A stretch of DNA of 8,604 nucleotides from Acidobacteriota bacterium (GTDB lineage: Bacteria; Acidobacteriota; Terriglobia; Terriglobales; Acidobacteriaceae), in assembly GCA_021781255.1 (NCBI GenBank), contig JAJXXG010000559.1, positions 1 to 8,604 of the forward strand, in the 5' to 3' direction. Shown piece by piece: positions 1 to 6,313 of this stretch. The notes beneath the pieces were generated by a model. That model ran no database searches and had not been told where the DNA came from. It saw nothing but the letters and a program-made list of their open reading frames with translations. Both the position numbers and the translations under genes were made by a program. Position 1 is the first letter of the stretch. Every line of letters begins with the position of its first letter.

Positions 1-1147
1 GCGCATCCGCGCCCAGTTTGGCCTTCATGCGCCGCGCGCGCACCGCCAGCCGCACAAGGAAGACAGTGATGCCTCCAAACCCCGCACTCACCCCAATCGC
101 CACCCACGGGTTGATACCCATCTCCGGCACCGGCGCTGCAATCAGCGTCAAAGTCCCGAATGTCAGGCACACAATCCCCGCAATCGCAAGCGCCCCGTGC
201 CCTCCAAATTTCGCTTCCAGAATCAGCAGCACCAGCGCCGCCACCAGCAGCAGCACCGCTGTGTAGCGGATCGGCAGCAGATTCAGCCCGAAGATGGCCA
301 GCATCACCATCAGCGTACCCAGAGCGCCGGGAACAATCGTGCCCGGCGTGTTGAATTCCAGATAGATAAGCAGCGCACCGGCCACCAGCATCAGCAGCGC
401 GATATTCGGATTCACCAGCCAGCCCAGCAGCTCTTCGCGCACTGAGGGCTTCACCGTCTCGATGCGTGCGCCAGCCAGGTGCAGCACCTGCTTTGAGCCA
501 TCCATTCGCGTAATCTCGCGGCCATCCAGCGTGGCCAGCAATTCCGTGTCGCTGCTGGCGATTACGTCGATCAGGCGCTGCGTCAGCGCCTCCTCCGCTG
601 TGTAGGAGTGCGACGACTGCACCGCAGCCTCGGCAGCCTCCGCATTGCGATTGCGCCGCGTCACGTACGAACGCAGAAAAGCCTCGGCGTCGTTCACGAC
701 CTTCTGTTTCATCGTGTCGTCAAGCTTGCCAAACTCAAGCACCGGATGCGCCGCGCCTGCGTTCGTTCCTGGCGCCATTGCCGCCACGTCCGCTGCCTCC
801 AGCAGAAAGAAGCCCGCCGACCCCGCTCGAGCGCCCGCCGGAGCCACGTACACAATCACCGGCACCCGCGACCCAAGAATGGCGCCTGCCATGGCGCGCG
901 TCGATTCCAGCATCCCGCCCGGCGTATCCAGTTCCACCAGCAATGCAGCGGCGCCATTTGCCTGGGCCACCGCAATCGCCCGCTCCAGCATCCCCGCGCT
1001 CACCGGCTGGATGGTGTCAGAGAGCACGAGCTTCTCCACCAGTGGCTGCCCTGCCCGCGCAGGCACAGTCAACCCGCAGCACAGCCCGGCTATGGCAACC
1101 AGAATCACCGCATTGTGGAACCTGAACCTGATCACGTGCTGAAGCAT
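1..1147 (-). CDS. NfeD/ClpP-class membrane serine protease (C-terminus cut off by window edge)
   Basis: Membrane-anchored serine protease of the NfeD (nodulation efficiency D) family; the well-studied archaeal homologue PH1510 cleaves stomatin with a Ser-Lys dyad. The reading frame is open from an ATG at 1147 to the left edge (382 codons, no stop). Visible: signal peptide about residues 1-32; ClpP-like domain about 35-230 with LDTPGG (73-78), the nucleophile motif GARAGSAG (105-112, likely Ser110), the oxyanion-side motif MAPGTNAGAAHP (124-135) and likely Lys149 in KVVNDA. About five membrane segments follow (roughly 249-265, 271-291, 296-311, 318-338, 347-369), including the family signature LEAKFGGHG. 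The cytoplasmic OB-fold NfeD domain should come after residue 382 and lies outside the window. The start is supported by AGGAG (1154-1158 on the plus strand) six bases upstream. It is the last visible gene of the minus-strand cluster, 22 bases after the TPR gene stop. The dyad appears intact, so an active protease is expected. Confidence 0.93.
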   Translation of the reverse strand, partial: MLQHVIRFRFHNAVILVAIAGLCCGLTVPARAGQPLVEKLVLSDTIQPVSAGMLERAIAVAQANGAAALLVELDTPGGMLESTRAMAGAILGSRVPVIVYVAPAGARAGSAGFFLLEAADVAAMAPGTNAGAAHPVLEFGKLDDTMKQKVVNDAEAFLRSYVTRRNRNAEAAEAAVQSSHSYTAEEALTQRLIDVIASSDTELLATLDGREITRMDGSKQVLHLAGARIETVKPSVREELLGWLVNPNIALLMLVAGALLIYLEFNTPGTIVPGALGTLMVMLAIFGLNLLPIRYTAVLLLVAALVLLILEAKFGGHGALAIAGIVCLTFGTLTLIAAPVPEMGINPWVAIGVSAGFGGITVFLVRLAVRARRMKAKLGADA

Positions 1148-1169
1148 GCCTTGCTCCTGAACCAGTGTT

Positions 1170-2864
1170 CTACTGCGTTTTACCCGCCTTCAAATCAATC
1201 TGCTGCTTCAAAACCTGTGCCGCGCGGCTCCTGGGATCAAGCTTGAGGGCTTCGCCGGCTTCCTTGCCGGCTTCGTCCAGTTGATTCGCGGCCAGGTCAA
1301 GCCGTCCCAGCACAAGATGCGCTTGCACTGAGGGCTCCAGCGCCAGCGCCGTCTGTGCCTCTTTGCGCGCACCCGCCGCATCGCCGGTTCTCTCGCGCAC
1401 CTCGGCCAGCCCAGCGTGCGCCTCAGCCACCATCCCGTCTGCCGTCACGGCAGACTGGTACAGCCGCTCCGCTTCCAGCAACAGGCCCCGGTCAAGATAC
1501 TCCTTCGCCTGGCTCGCCAGCTTCAGCGCGCGCTCATGCGGCGTAAGGGCGGCCAGCCGCAACGCCTCCATCTGGTCCATCATCAGCGCCGCCTGCCGAA
1601 AGGCCACTGCATCAAACGTACGCACAATGCGCTCCAGCGGGTCGGCCTGCGCCTCCGTGCTTCCTGCGGCAGCAGGCGCCTTCCACGCTGCCATCAGCCC
1701 CTGGGCCTCGCTGTCGCTGGGCCGCAGTTTCAAACACTGCTGCAACTCCGCCAGCGCCTCGCTCGTAGCGCCCTTGCGCTTCAGGCTCACCGCCAGGTTG
1801 AAGTGATAATCCGTCGCGTTCGGGTCGGCCGCCACCGCCTGCCGAAAAAGCGCACTGCCGTCGTGCCCCTGGCGGCTCATTGCCACGCCCTGGTTATTCA
1901 GCACCTCTGCCAGCGGCAAAACCCGCGCCACTCCTGCAAAGGCATCCTCGGCCCTGGGATAATTCCCTGAGAACAGCAGCGATAGCCCGCGATAAAATCC
2001 AGCCTCCAGCGCATCCGGGCTGTTGCGGCCCACCTTGCCGAAGGAGACCGCCGCCTGCTCGTACTGCTGCCCGGCATAGTCCTCGCGTCCCAGCGCCATC
2101 CACGCCTGCCCGAAATCCGGGCTCAGTTGGACGGCCTGCTTCAGGTGGCGCAGCCGCTCCGCCTGATCGGGTTGCGAAATCCCGCGAATGTACTGCTCAA
2201 AGGCATCCAGGCGCAAATCCTTGCCGGCTGCCACAAAGGTCTCTTCGCTCCCGCTGAAGCCGGGGTCAAGCTGGCGCGTAAGCTTCCACGCCAGCGAGTC
2301 AAACACCACGATCAAATCCTTCATCGCGCCGTGCGCAGTCACCGGCTCGCTCATGCGAAGGCGCGCCACGTCCACCACCCGAGCCTCCGCCACGATGCCT
2401 GTGGCGTCCGTCTGGTAGCTGCCCACAATAATCGAATCGGCATCCAGCGTCTGCGCCAGCTTCAGCGAGCTCGCCCGCGAGGGCTGAAAACCCTCCGGAA
2501 GCCCCAGATGATCCAGCGCATACAGCCGGTCCGCGCGGCTCATCGGAGCAAACCCCGCCGAAGCAAAGCGGCTGCTCAACAGCGACGGCGCGGCCTCGCG
2601 GATCCATTCCAGGTTGGGCTGGCCGGTGCGGTTATCAAACGGCAGCACCAGCAGAATTCGCCCATGGGTCCCAGTCGAATCCGCCTGCCCATTCTCCGCA
2701 ACAGCCTGTCCGTCCGCATGCAGGGCCGCGCACAAAGCCAGAACCAGCCCCAGTGCCGCGCCTGCGCCGGCTAACCCCGGCCAAAGTTTCCGAAGTGTGT
2801 AAGAAGTAAGCACAACAAGGCTGATTATAGGTTGTGCGCCGCGCTTGCGACGGCTCGGGCCCAT
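1170..2864 (-). CDS. Exported TolB-like/TPR repeat protein
   Basis: A 564-residue protein of unknown specific role. A hydrophobic export segment (about 31-50) follows a basic N-terminus. About 68-170 resembles the TolB N-terminal type of domain (LLVLPFDNRTGQPNLEWI at 71-88, then an alternating helix/strand pattern ending in an AEARVVDVA strand), often found in bacterial envelope or signalling proteins. From about 222 to the end it is built of TPR-like helix pairs, best seen at 251-283, 286-317, 353-383, 446-479, 480-511 and 513-545, with a less repetitive linker about 390-445. TPRs act as protein-binding scaffolds, so a periplasmic or lipid-associated adaptor is the likeliest job (inference); there is no catalytic motif. 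It starts 15 bases after the glycosyltransferase stop and ends 22 bases before nfeD, so it is probably cotranscribed with both. The ATG at 2864 has only a poor Shine-Dalgarno sequence; an in-frame GTG at 2813 (547 residues) would give a cleaner signal peptide and sits just after a TATAAT box. Confidence 0.88.
   Translation of the reverse strand: MGPSRRKRGAQPIISLVVLTSYTLRKLWPGLAGAGAALGLVLALCAALHADGQAVAENGQADSTGTHGRILLVLPFDNRTGQPNLEWIREAAPSLLSSRFASAGFAPMSRADRLYALDHLGLPEGFQPSRASSLKLAQTLDADSIIVGSYQTDATGIVAEARVVDVARLRMSEPVTAHGAMKDLIVVFDSLAWKLTRQLDPGFSGSEETFVAAGKDLRLDAFEQYIRGISQPDQAERLRHLKQAVQLSPDFGQAWMALGREDYAGQQYEQAAVSFGKVGRNSPDALEAGFYRGLSLLFSGNYPRAEDAFAGVARVLPLAEVLNNQGVAMSRQGHDGSALFRQAVAADPNATDYHFNLAVSLKRKGATSEALAELQQCLKLRPSDSEAQGLMAAWKAPAAAGSTEAQADPLERIVRTFDAVAFRQAALMMDQMEALRLAALTPHERALKLASQAKEYLDRGLLLEAERLYQSAVTADGMVAEAHAGLAEVRERTGDAAGARKEAQTALALEPSVQAHLVLGRLDLAANQLDEAGKEAGEALKLDPRSRAAQVLKQQIDLKAGKTQ
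2824..2829 (-). promoter_or_regulatory. Candidate internal -10 box (TATAAT)
   Basis: A perfect TATAAT read on the minus strand, inside the predicted first codons of the TPR gene. A weak -35-like GTCGCA (2846-2851, 3 of 6 matches to TTGACA) lies 16 bases upstream. Expected transcription start is near 2817, four bases before an in-frame GTG at 2813. It could be a secondary promoter for the TPR gene and nfeD, or chance; such AT-rich hexamers are rare in this GC-rich coding DNA. Confidence 0.35.
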
Positions 2865-2879
2865 CTCAGCGCGCCCCGC

Positions 2880-4499
2880 CTACCGTGATGCCCCGGGTGA
2901 GGACAGGCTCGCTTCGAATTGCCGGTTGAACCGGATCAGCGCAACCCACATCCCCTGGTCGTCGCGCTCCCACACCAGGCTGCCTCCCAGTTGGGCGGCG
3001 ATCGCCTCCGGCGGCAGATCGTGGTGCAACCCAAAATAGCGCTCGTCCAGAGTCCTGCTCGCCGGTCCCAGGCTCAGCAGAGGAAACGGAGGATCATACT
3101 TCGTCGAAAAAACCAGCGCAGCCGAATACCTGCCCGGCTCGTGGCCGGCGCGGGCAATCTGCGCAGCAGTAAAGTCCTCCAGCGGATAGACCGCAAACGG
3201 CTGCTTCACATAGCCCAGTTCCGGCCGCGTCAGCTCGTCCGTCACCGGCCACGCCGACAACACCGTCGCGCCGGGATACCGCGCATTCAACTGCGCAATC
3301 CCCGCCATCTCCATCCGAATCACATGCGCATAGGCCAGATTGTCCTCCGGCGCAAATCCATATGGCGGATTGATAAAAAGCGCCGCAACAAACGCCGCCG
3401 CGGAAAACGCCGCCACTCCCTGCCAGTAAGGTATCCGGCGATACAAGGTTGACACCGCCATCAGCAGCACCAGCGGATACATGGGCAGCAGGTAGCGCGT
3501 CAGCAGCGCCCCGCCCAGCACACTGAACAGCACCGCATTGGCCCCCAGCAGAATAAAAATTTCCCAGATCGTTGCGCGGCGAATCGATGGCCGTTCCCGT
3601 CCCCCGGCATCCAGCCGCGGGTTCAGCATCAGCGCCGCCATCGCCATCAGCACCGGCACAAACAGGTTCATATGCGCCGTCAGGTGCAGCAGCCGATGGG
3701 CGAATGCCGCCACAATGCGAACCGGCTCCAGCGTAGCTTCGGCGTTATAGCGCAGAAACTCCGGGTTGCCGAAGAGAAAACCGGTCCGCGCATAGTGCCA
3801 GCCGTACCAGCCCGCCAGCGGCACAATGCAGGCCGCCAGCCAGGCCGCTTCGCGCAGCAGCCGCCACCGCTCCGCGGGCTGCGCGCGCAGACCCGTCGCC
3901 GCGCTCATCGCCGCCAGCGTCAGCGGAACCCCGATGGCTGTCTCCTTGCACAACACCGCCGCCGTGAACCACAACGCCGCAACCCACGGCTTACGGTCGC
4001 TGTCCGGCAACGCATACACCAGTCCCCACAGCGTGCAGGCCGCTGCAAAAATATCCGCATGCGCCAGCGTGCTCTGCGCAAACCAGATTGGATACACCGC
4101 CGTCAGCGCCACGGTCCAGAATGCAACTGTGGCCGAGCCCGCAAGCCGCAGCGCCAGCCGCCACACCGCCACCAGCCCCAGTGATGCCACCAGCAGCACA
4201 GCCTCGCGCGTCACCTCGGGCGAGAAGCCCGAAGCCTTCCAGCACAGCGCCAGATAAATACTCGGCAGCGGGGGATGCGCATTGCTCAGCGTGGTGATCG
4301 GAATCAGCGAGCCGGTGCGGAAAAAGTCCCACGCCGCCGGAATGTAGTAGCCTGCCTCGTCCCAGTAGTAGGGCAGCCGCAGCAGCGAAAAGTGGCTCGC
4401 GTAAAGCGCCGCAAAGATGACTGGAAAGATCATCCAGCCCGGCAGTGGCGCGTCCATCCGCGGCTGCACGAACGCTCTCAGGCGCTCAAGTCCGCTCAT
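2880..4499 (-). CDS. GT-C fold membrane glycosyltransferase (PMT/GT39-like)
   Basis: Integral-membrane glycosyltransferase of the family that moves sugars from polyprenyl- or dolichyl-phosphate donors to protein or lipid acceptors on the outer face of the cytoplasmic membrane (PMT/ArnT-like superfamily). Numbered from the ATG (539 residues): one membrane span, then the first periplasmic loop with YYWDEAGYY (44-52; Asp47-Glu48 is the usual GT-C acidic pair), AHPPLP (74-79), LAHADIF (145-151) and CKETAIG (184-190). Multiple further hydrophobic spans follow, TRYLLPMYP at 334-342, and a soluble C-terminal domain of about 160 residues. Donor and acceptor cannot be read from the sequence. A TTG at 4520 would add seven residues and leave only three bases after the DUF3467 stop; neither start has a convincing Shine-Dalgarno sequence, and I prefer the ATG. 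Gaps of 24 bases to DUF3467 and 15 to the TPR gene indicate an operon. Confidence 0.9.
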   Translation of the reverse strand: MSGLERLRAFVQPRMDAPLPGWMIFPVIFAALYASHFSLLRLPYYWDEAGYYIPAAWDFFRTGSLIPITTLSNAHPPLPSIYLALCWKASGFSPEVTREAVLLVASLGLVAVWRLALRLAGSATVAFWTVALTAVYPIWFAQSTLAHADIFAAACTLWGLVYALPDSDRKPWVAALWFTAAVLCKETAIGVPLTLAAMSAATGLRAQPAERWRLLREAAWLAACIVPLAGWYGWHYARTGFLFGNPEFLRYNAEATLEPVRIVAAFAHRLLHLTAHMNLFVPVLMAMAALMLNPRLDAGGRERPSIRRATIWEIFILLGANAVLFSVLGGALLTRYLLPMYPLVLLMAVSTLYRRIPYWQGVAAFSAAAFVAALFINPPYGFAPEDNLAYAHVIRMEMAGIAQLNARYPGATVLSAWPVTDELTRPELGYVKQPFAVYPLEDFTAAQIARAGHEPGRYSAALVFSTKYDPPFPLLSLGPASRTLDERYFGLHHDLPPEAIAAQLGGSLVWERDDQGMWVALIRFNRQFEASLSSPGASR

Positions 4500-4523
4500 C
4501 GAGGGTGACGACCGGCGCAAGCT

Positions 4524-4829
4524 CTAGTTCACCGGCCCCTGGGGCAAATTGTGGCCCTGAGGCTCCAGGTTCAGCGCGCCAAAGGCCTGTTCATATTGCG
4601 CAAGGTTCTGCCCCAGCACATTCCACAGCGCCTTGGCCTGCTGCGGACTCAGAAAGATGCCCTGGTGGTTGCGGATCGTCACCTGGTCCGGGCTTTCGCT
4701 CGAAGCAAGGCCAAATACCAGTTGGAAATCCCAAACGCTCACGCGCACCTGCACGCTGTTGGCATAGGTCTCGCGGTAGTCTGCAGTCTGGGCAAGATTC
4801 ACATGGGGCTGTTGTGGTGTCTGACTCAT
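4524..4829 (-). CDS. DUF3467 family protein
   Basis: A 101-residue soluble protein of the DUF3467 family, function unknown. Recognised by family-typical elements in order: YANSVQVRVSVWDFQLVFG (about 22-40), a variable strand pair, IFLSPQQAKALWNVL (about 58-72) and an end with YEQAFGALNLEP (about 79-90). The length matches the family norm of about 100 residues. There is no signal peptide or membrane segment, so it is probably cytoplasmic. It is the first gene of the minus-strand cluster, directly upstream of the glycosyltransferase and 87 bases downstream of a tRNA-Leu gene on the same strand. The ATG at 4829 is preceded by a weak GGTG. A TANNNT-type hexamer (TAAGCT, 4839-4844 on the minus strand) sits close enough that the transcript could have almost no leader. 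Family assignment is confident; any function, including small-protein regulation of the operon, would be a guess. Confidence 0.85.
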   Translation of the reverse strand: MSQTPQQPHVNLAQTADYRETYANSVQVRVSVWDFQLVFGLASSESPDQVTIRNHQGIFLSPQQAKALWNVLGQNLAQYEQAFGALNLEPQGHNLPQGPVN

Positions 4830-4916
4830 GGTTTCACCAGCTTACTCTGTTCGCGGAACCACGCACCAGCGCGGTGGCTCAGTCAACCCGGGTCCGGCAG
4901 GTCGCCACTGCAAGTC

Positions 4917-5001
4917 TGGTGCGAAAGGAGGGACTCGAACCCTCATGGGTTTCCCCGCCAGATCCTAAGTCTGGTGCGTCTGCCAATTCCGCCACTTTCG
5001 C
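4917..5001 (-). tRNA. tRNA-Leu (anticodon UAG), CCA encoded
   Basis: Class II (long variable arm) tRNA read on the minus strand. The acceptor stem GCGAAAG (5001-4995) pairs with CTTTCGC (4927-4921), followed by discriminator A at 4920 and a genome-encoded CCA at 4919-4917. The D-arm region carries GGCAGACGC; the anticodon stem CCAGA/TCTGG encloses CTTAGGA, giving anticodon TAG, which reads CUN leucine codons. The variable arm is GGG-GAAA-CCC. The T arm is GAGGG/CCCTC around TTCGAGT. All arms pair without mismatches in the parts checked, so it looks functional. It stands alone, with no other tRNA beside it and no duplicated 3' end in the window that would mark an integration site. Confidence 0.97.
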
Positions 5002-5043
5002 ATCTACCGCTTACAAACAATCTCGAATACTCGCCGCACTTCC

Positions 5044-5090
5044 GATGGCCGGCGCATTGGACGTCTGTCCTTAATGCGCGTCCGGCCATC
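5044..5090. repeat. 47-base interrupted palindrome in the divergent intergenic region
   Basis: Three nested stem segments share one axis: GATGGCCGG (5044-5052) with CCGGCCATC (5082-5090), CGCATT (5053-5058) with AATGCG (5073-5078), and GGAC (5059-5062) with GTCC (5067-5070), around loop GTCT. Only a CGT bulge (5079-5081) and a TT bulge (5071-5072) interrupt 19 base pairs. Neither strand has a T tract after it, and no gene on either strand is transcribed into it, so it is not an obvious intrinsic terminator. It could be a REP-like element, a structured RNA or a regulator site; no second copy is visible in the window. Confidence 0.7.
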
Positions 5091-5288
5091 ACAAGTCTAG
5101 AGGCGAAGGTATGCCGGTTGCAATGCCGAGCAACGGCAACATCAGCGCCGGGTCCGCAATCTCCCAATCGCCGGCTTATCGCCGTAGAGACACTCCGAAT
5201 TGAGAGAGACATCTCGCCAAAGACCTCGCCCTCCCGCTAAACTCTTGTCGCTCCTGAACCATCTCAACTGGAAGGCTCGAAAAACTCC

Positions 5289-6197
5289 ATGACCGCATCG
5301 CATCAACGCCGCACGCGCTTTGCCCGTCAATCCCTTCTGCCGTCAGCAGCCCTGGCTGCTTCACTTCTGGCGCTGCCGGGCGCGCTCGCCGCGCAGTCCG
5401 TGCCCCCTGCGTTGGAGTCTCCCCCTGTGCAGCCGCCCCAGACGGGGCCGCACGGCGAAAAGCTCATCGGCATGCCGAAGTTTCACGATCCCGCGCCGTA
5501 TGACTTTGACGAGCACACAGGCTACAAGCAGATCTTCGACGGCAAGAGCCTCAACGGTTGGGACGCCGACACAAGCATCTGGCGCGTGGAAGACGGCATC
5601 ATGGTCGGTGAAACCTTCGCGGGCAAGCCGAGAGGCAACAACTACATCGTCTATCGCGGCGACAAAGCGCGCGACTTCGACCTGAAGCTGCAGATGAAAA
5701 TCGAGAAAGGCGGTGGCGGCGGCATTCAGTATCGCAGCGTCACCGGAGTGCCGTGGACACGACCCCAGCCCGCAGGCCAGCCGCCCTATGACCTCAAGTT
5801 CATGATGACCGGCCCGCAGGCCGACTTCTGGTTCCCGGTCAGCGCGCAGACTGAGTCGTACACAGGCCAGTGGTACTCGGAAAACACCATGCAGGGCATC
5901 CTGGCATTTCGTGGCCAGGTCACGCAGGCGCTCCCCGGCCAGACCAATCGCCTCGTCGCCAACATCGGCGACAAGCGCGCGCTGGGCGGCTATGTGAAGG
6001 TGAACGAATGGAACGACTACGAGATCATCGCCCGCGGCGGCGTCATGATGCACATCATGAACGGCCAGCTTATGGCGGTCTTCATCGATGACAACAAGGA
6101 CTCCGTCAATAACCAGCCGGGACTCATCGGCTTCGAGATTGAAAGCCAGCCGTGCAAAATCTCCGTGCGCGATATCTGGCTGCGAAAGTTCAACTGA
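5289..6197 (+). CDS. Secreted DUF1080 protein (3-keto-disaccharide hydrolase family)
   Basis: A 302-residue exported protein of the DUF1080 family (PF06439, a concanavalin-like beta-sandwich), whose studied members act on 3-keto-glycosides in the periplasm. A signal peptide covers about 1-35 (arginine-rich start, hydrophobic 16-33, ALAA before Q36). A proline-rich linker follows (about 38-55), then the domain from about 80: FDGKSLNGW (83-91), WRVEDG (98-103), RDFDLKLQMKI (128-138), GGGGGIQYRS (141-150), EWNDYEIIARG (240-250), NGQ (258-260), GLIGFEIES (278-286) and RDIWLRKF (294-301). The position usually occupied by an N-S-G-I-type motif is glycine-rich here. The ATG at 5289 is the only reasonable start; the nearest purine-rich site, GGAAGG (5270-5275), is 13 bases away, longer than usual. 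The gene is monocistronic as far as visible. Its base usage differs from all neighbours, with G at or above C on the coding strand. The exact substrate is unknown. Confidence 0.9.
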   Translation: MTASHQRRTRFARQSLLPSAALAASLLALPGALAAQSVPPALESPPVQPPQTGPHGEKLIGMPKFHDPAPYDFDEHTGYKQIFDGKSLNGWDADTSIWRVEDGIMVGETFAGKPRGNNYIVYRGDKARDFDLKLQMKIEKGGGGGIQYRSVTGVPWTRPQPAGQPPYDLKFMMTGPQADFWFPVSAQTESYTGQWYSENTMQGILAFRGQVTQALPGQTNRLVANIGDKRALGGYVKVNEWNDYEIIARGGVMMHIMNGQLMAVFIDDNKDSVNNQPGLIGFEIESQPCKISVRDIWLRKFN

Positions 6198-6313
6198 GCG
6201 GCCCGGAATGCACATCGGATGAACTCAGTCTGGCCCCCGCTGCAGATCTGCTGTCACAGTAGAAAATTGTATGGAGCCGTTCCGCCAGCGTCTGGCTGCG
6301 CCGGCCTTGCCCG

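Noticed and set aside
608..1246. Plus-strand reading frames of up to 212 codons opposite nfeD, and similar long frames opposite the TPR and glycosyltransferase genes.
   Set aside because: They are arginine- and proline-rich antisense shadows of convincing minus-strand genes, caused by high GC at third positions.
4881..4886. TTGACT on the minus strand upstream of DUF3467, considered as a -35 box.
   Set aside because: The hexamer at 17 bases spacing is CGTGGT, which is not a -10 box, so no promoter could be built from it.
4917..5001. tRNA-Leu as an integration site for a mobile element.
   Set aside because: No repeat of its 3' end and no integrase are present in the window.
4551..5240. A 229-codon plus-strand frame running across DUF3467 and the tRNA.
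   Set aside because: It crosses a well-paired tRNA gene and lies antisense to a recognised protein family, so it is spurious.
5200..5243. TTGAGA (5200-5205) with TAAACT (5238-5243) as the DUF1080 promoter.
   Set aside because: The spacer is 32 bases, far too long for a sigma70-type pair; no better -35 is present for TAAACT.
5361..6215. A 284-codon minus-strand frame opposite the DUF1080 gene.
   Set aside because: The plus frame carries the full DUF1080 motif set and a signal peptide; the antisense frame shows no recognisable domain.
6242..6296. Palindrome GCAGATCTGC (6242-6251) and stem GCCAG/CTGGC (6284-6296) in the gap between the convergent DUF1080 and amidohydrolase genes, considered as a shared terminator.
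   Set aside because: Both are short, and neither strand has a T run directly after the stem; nothing firm can be called in this 116-base gap.
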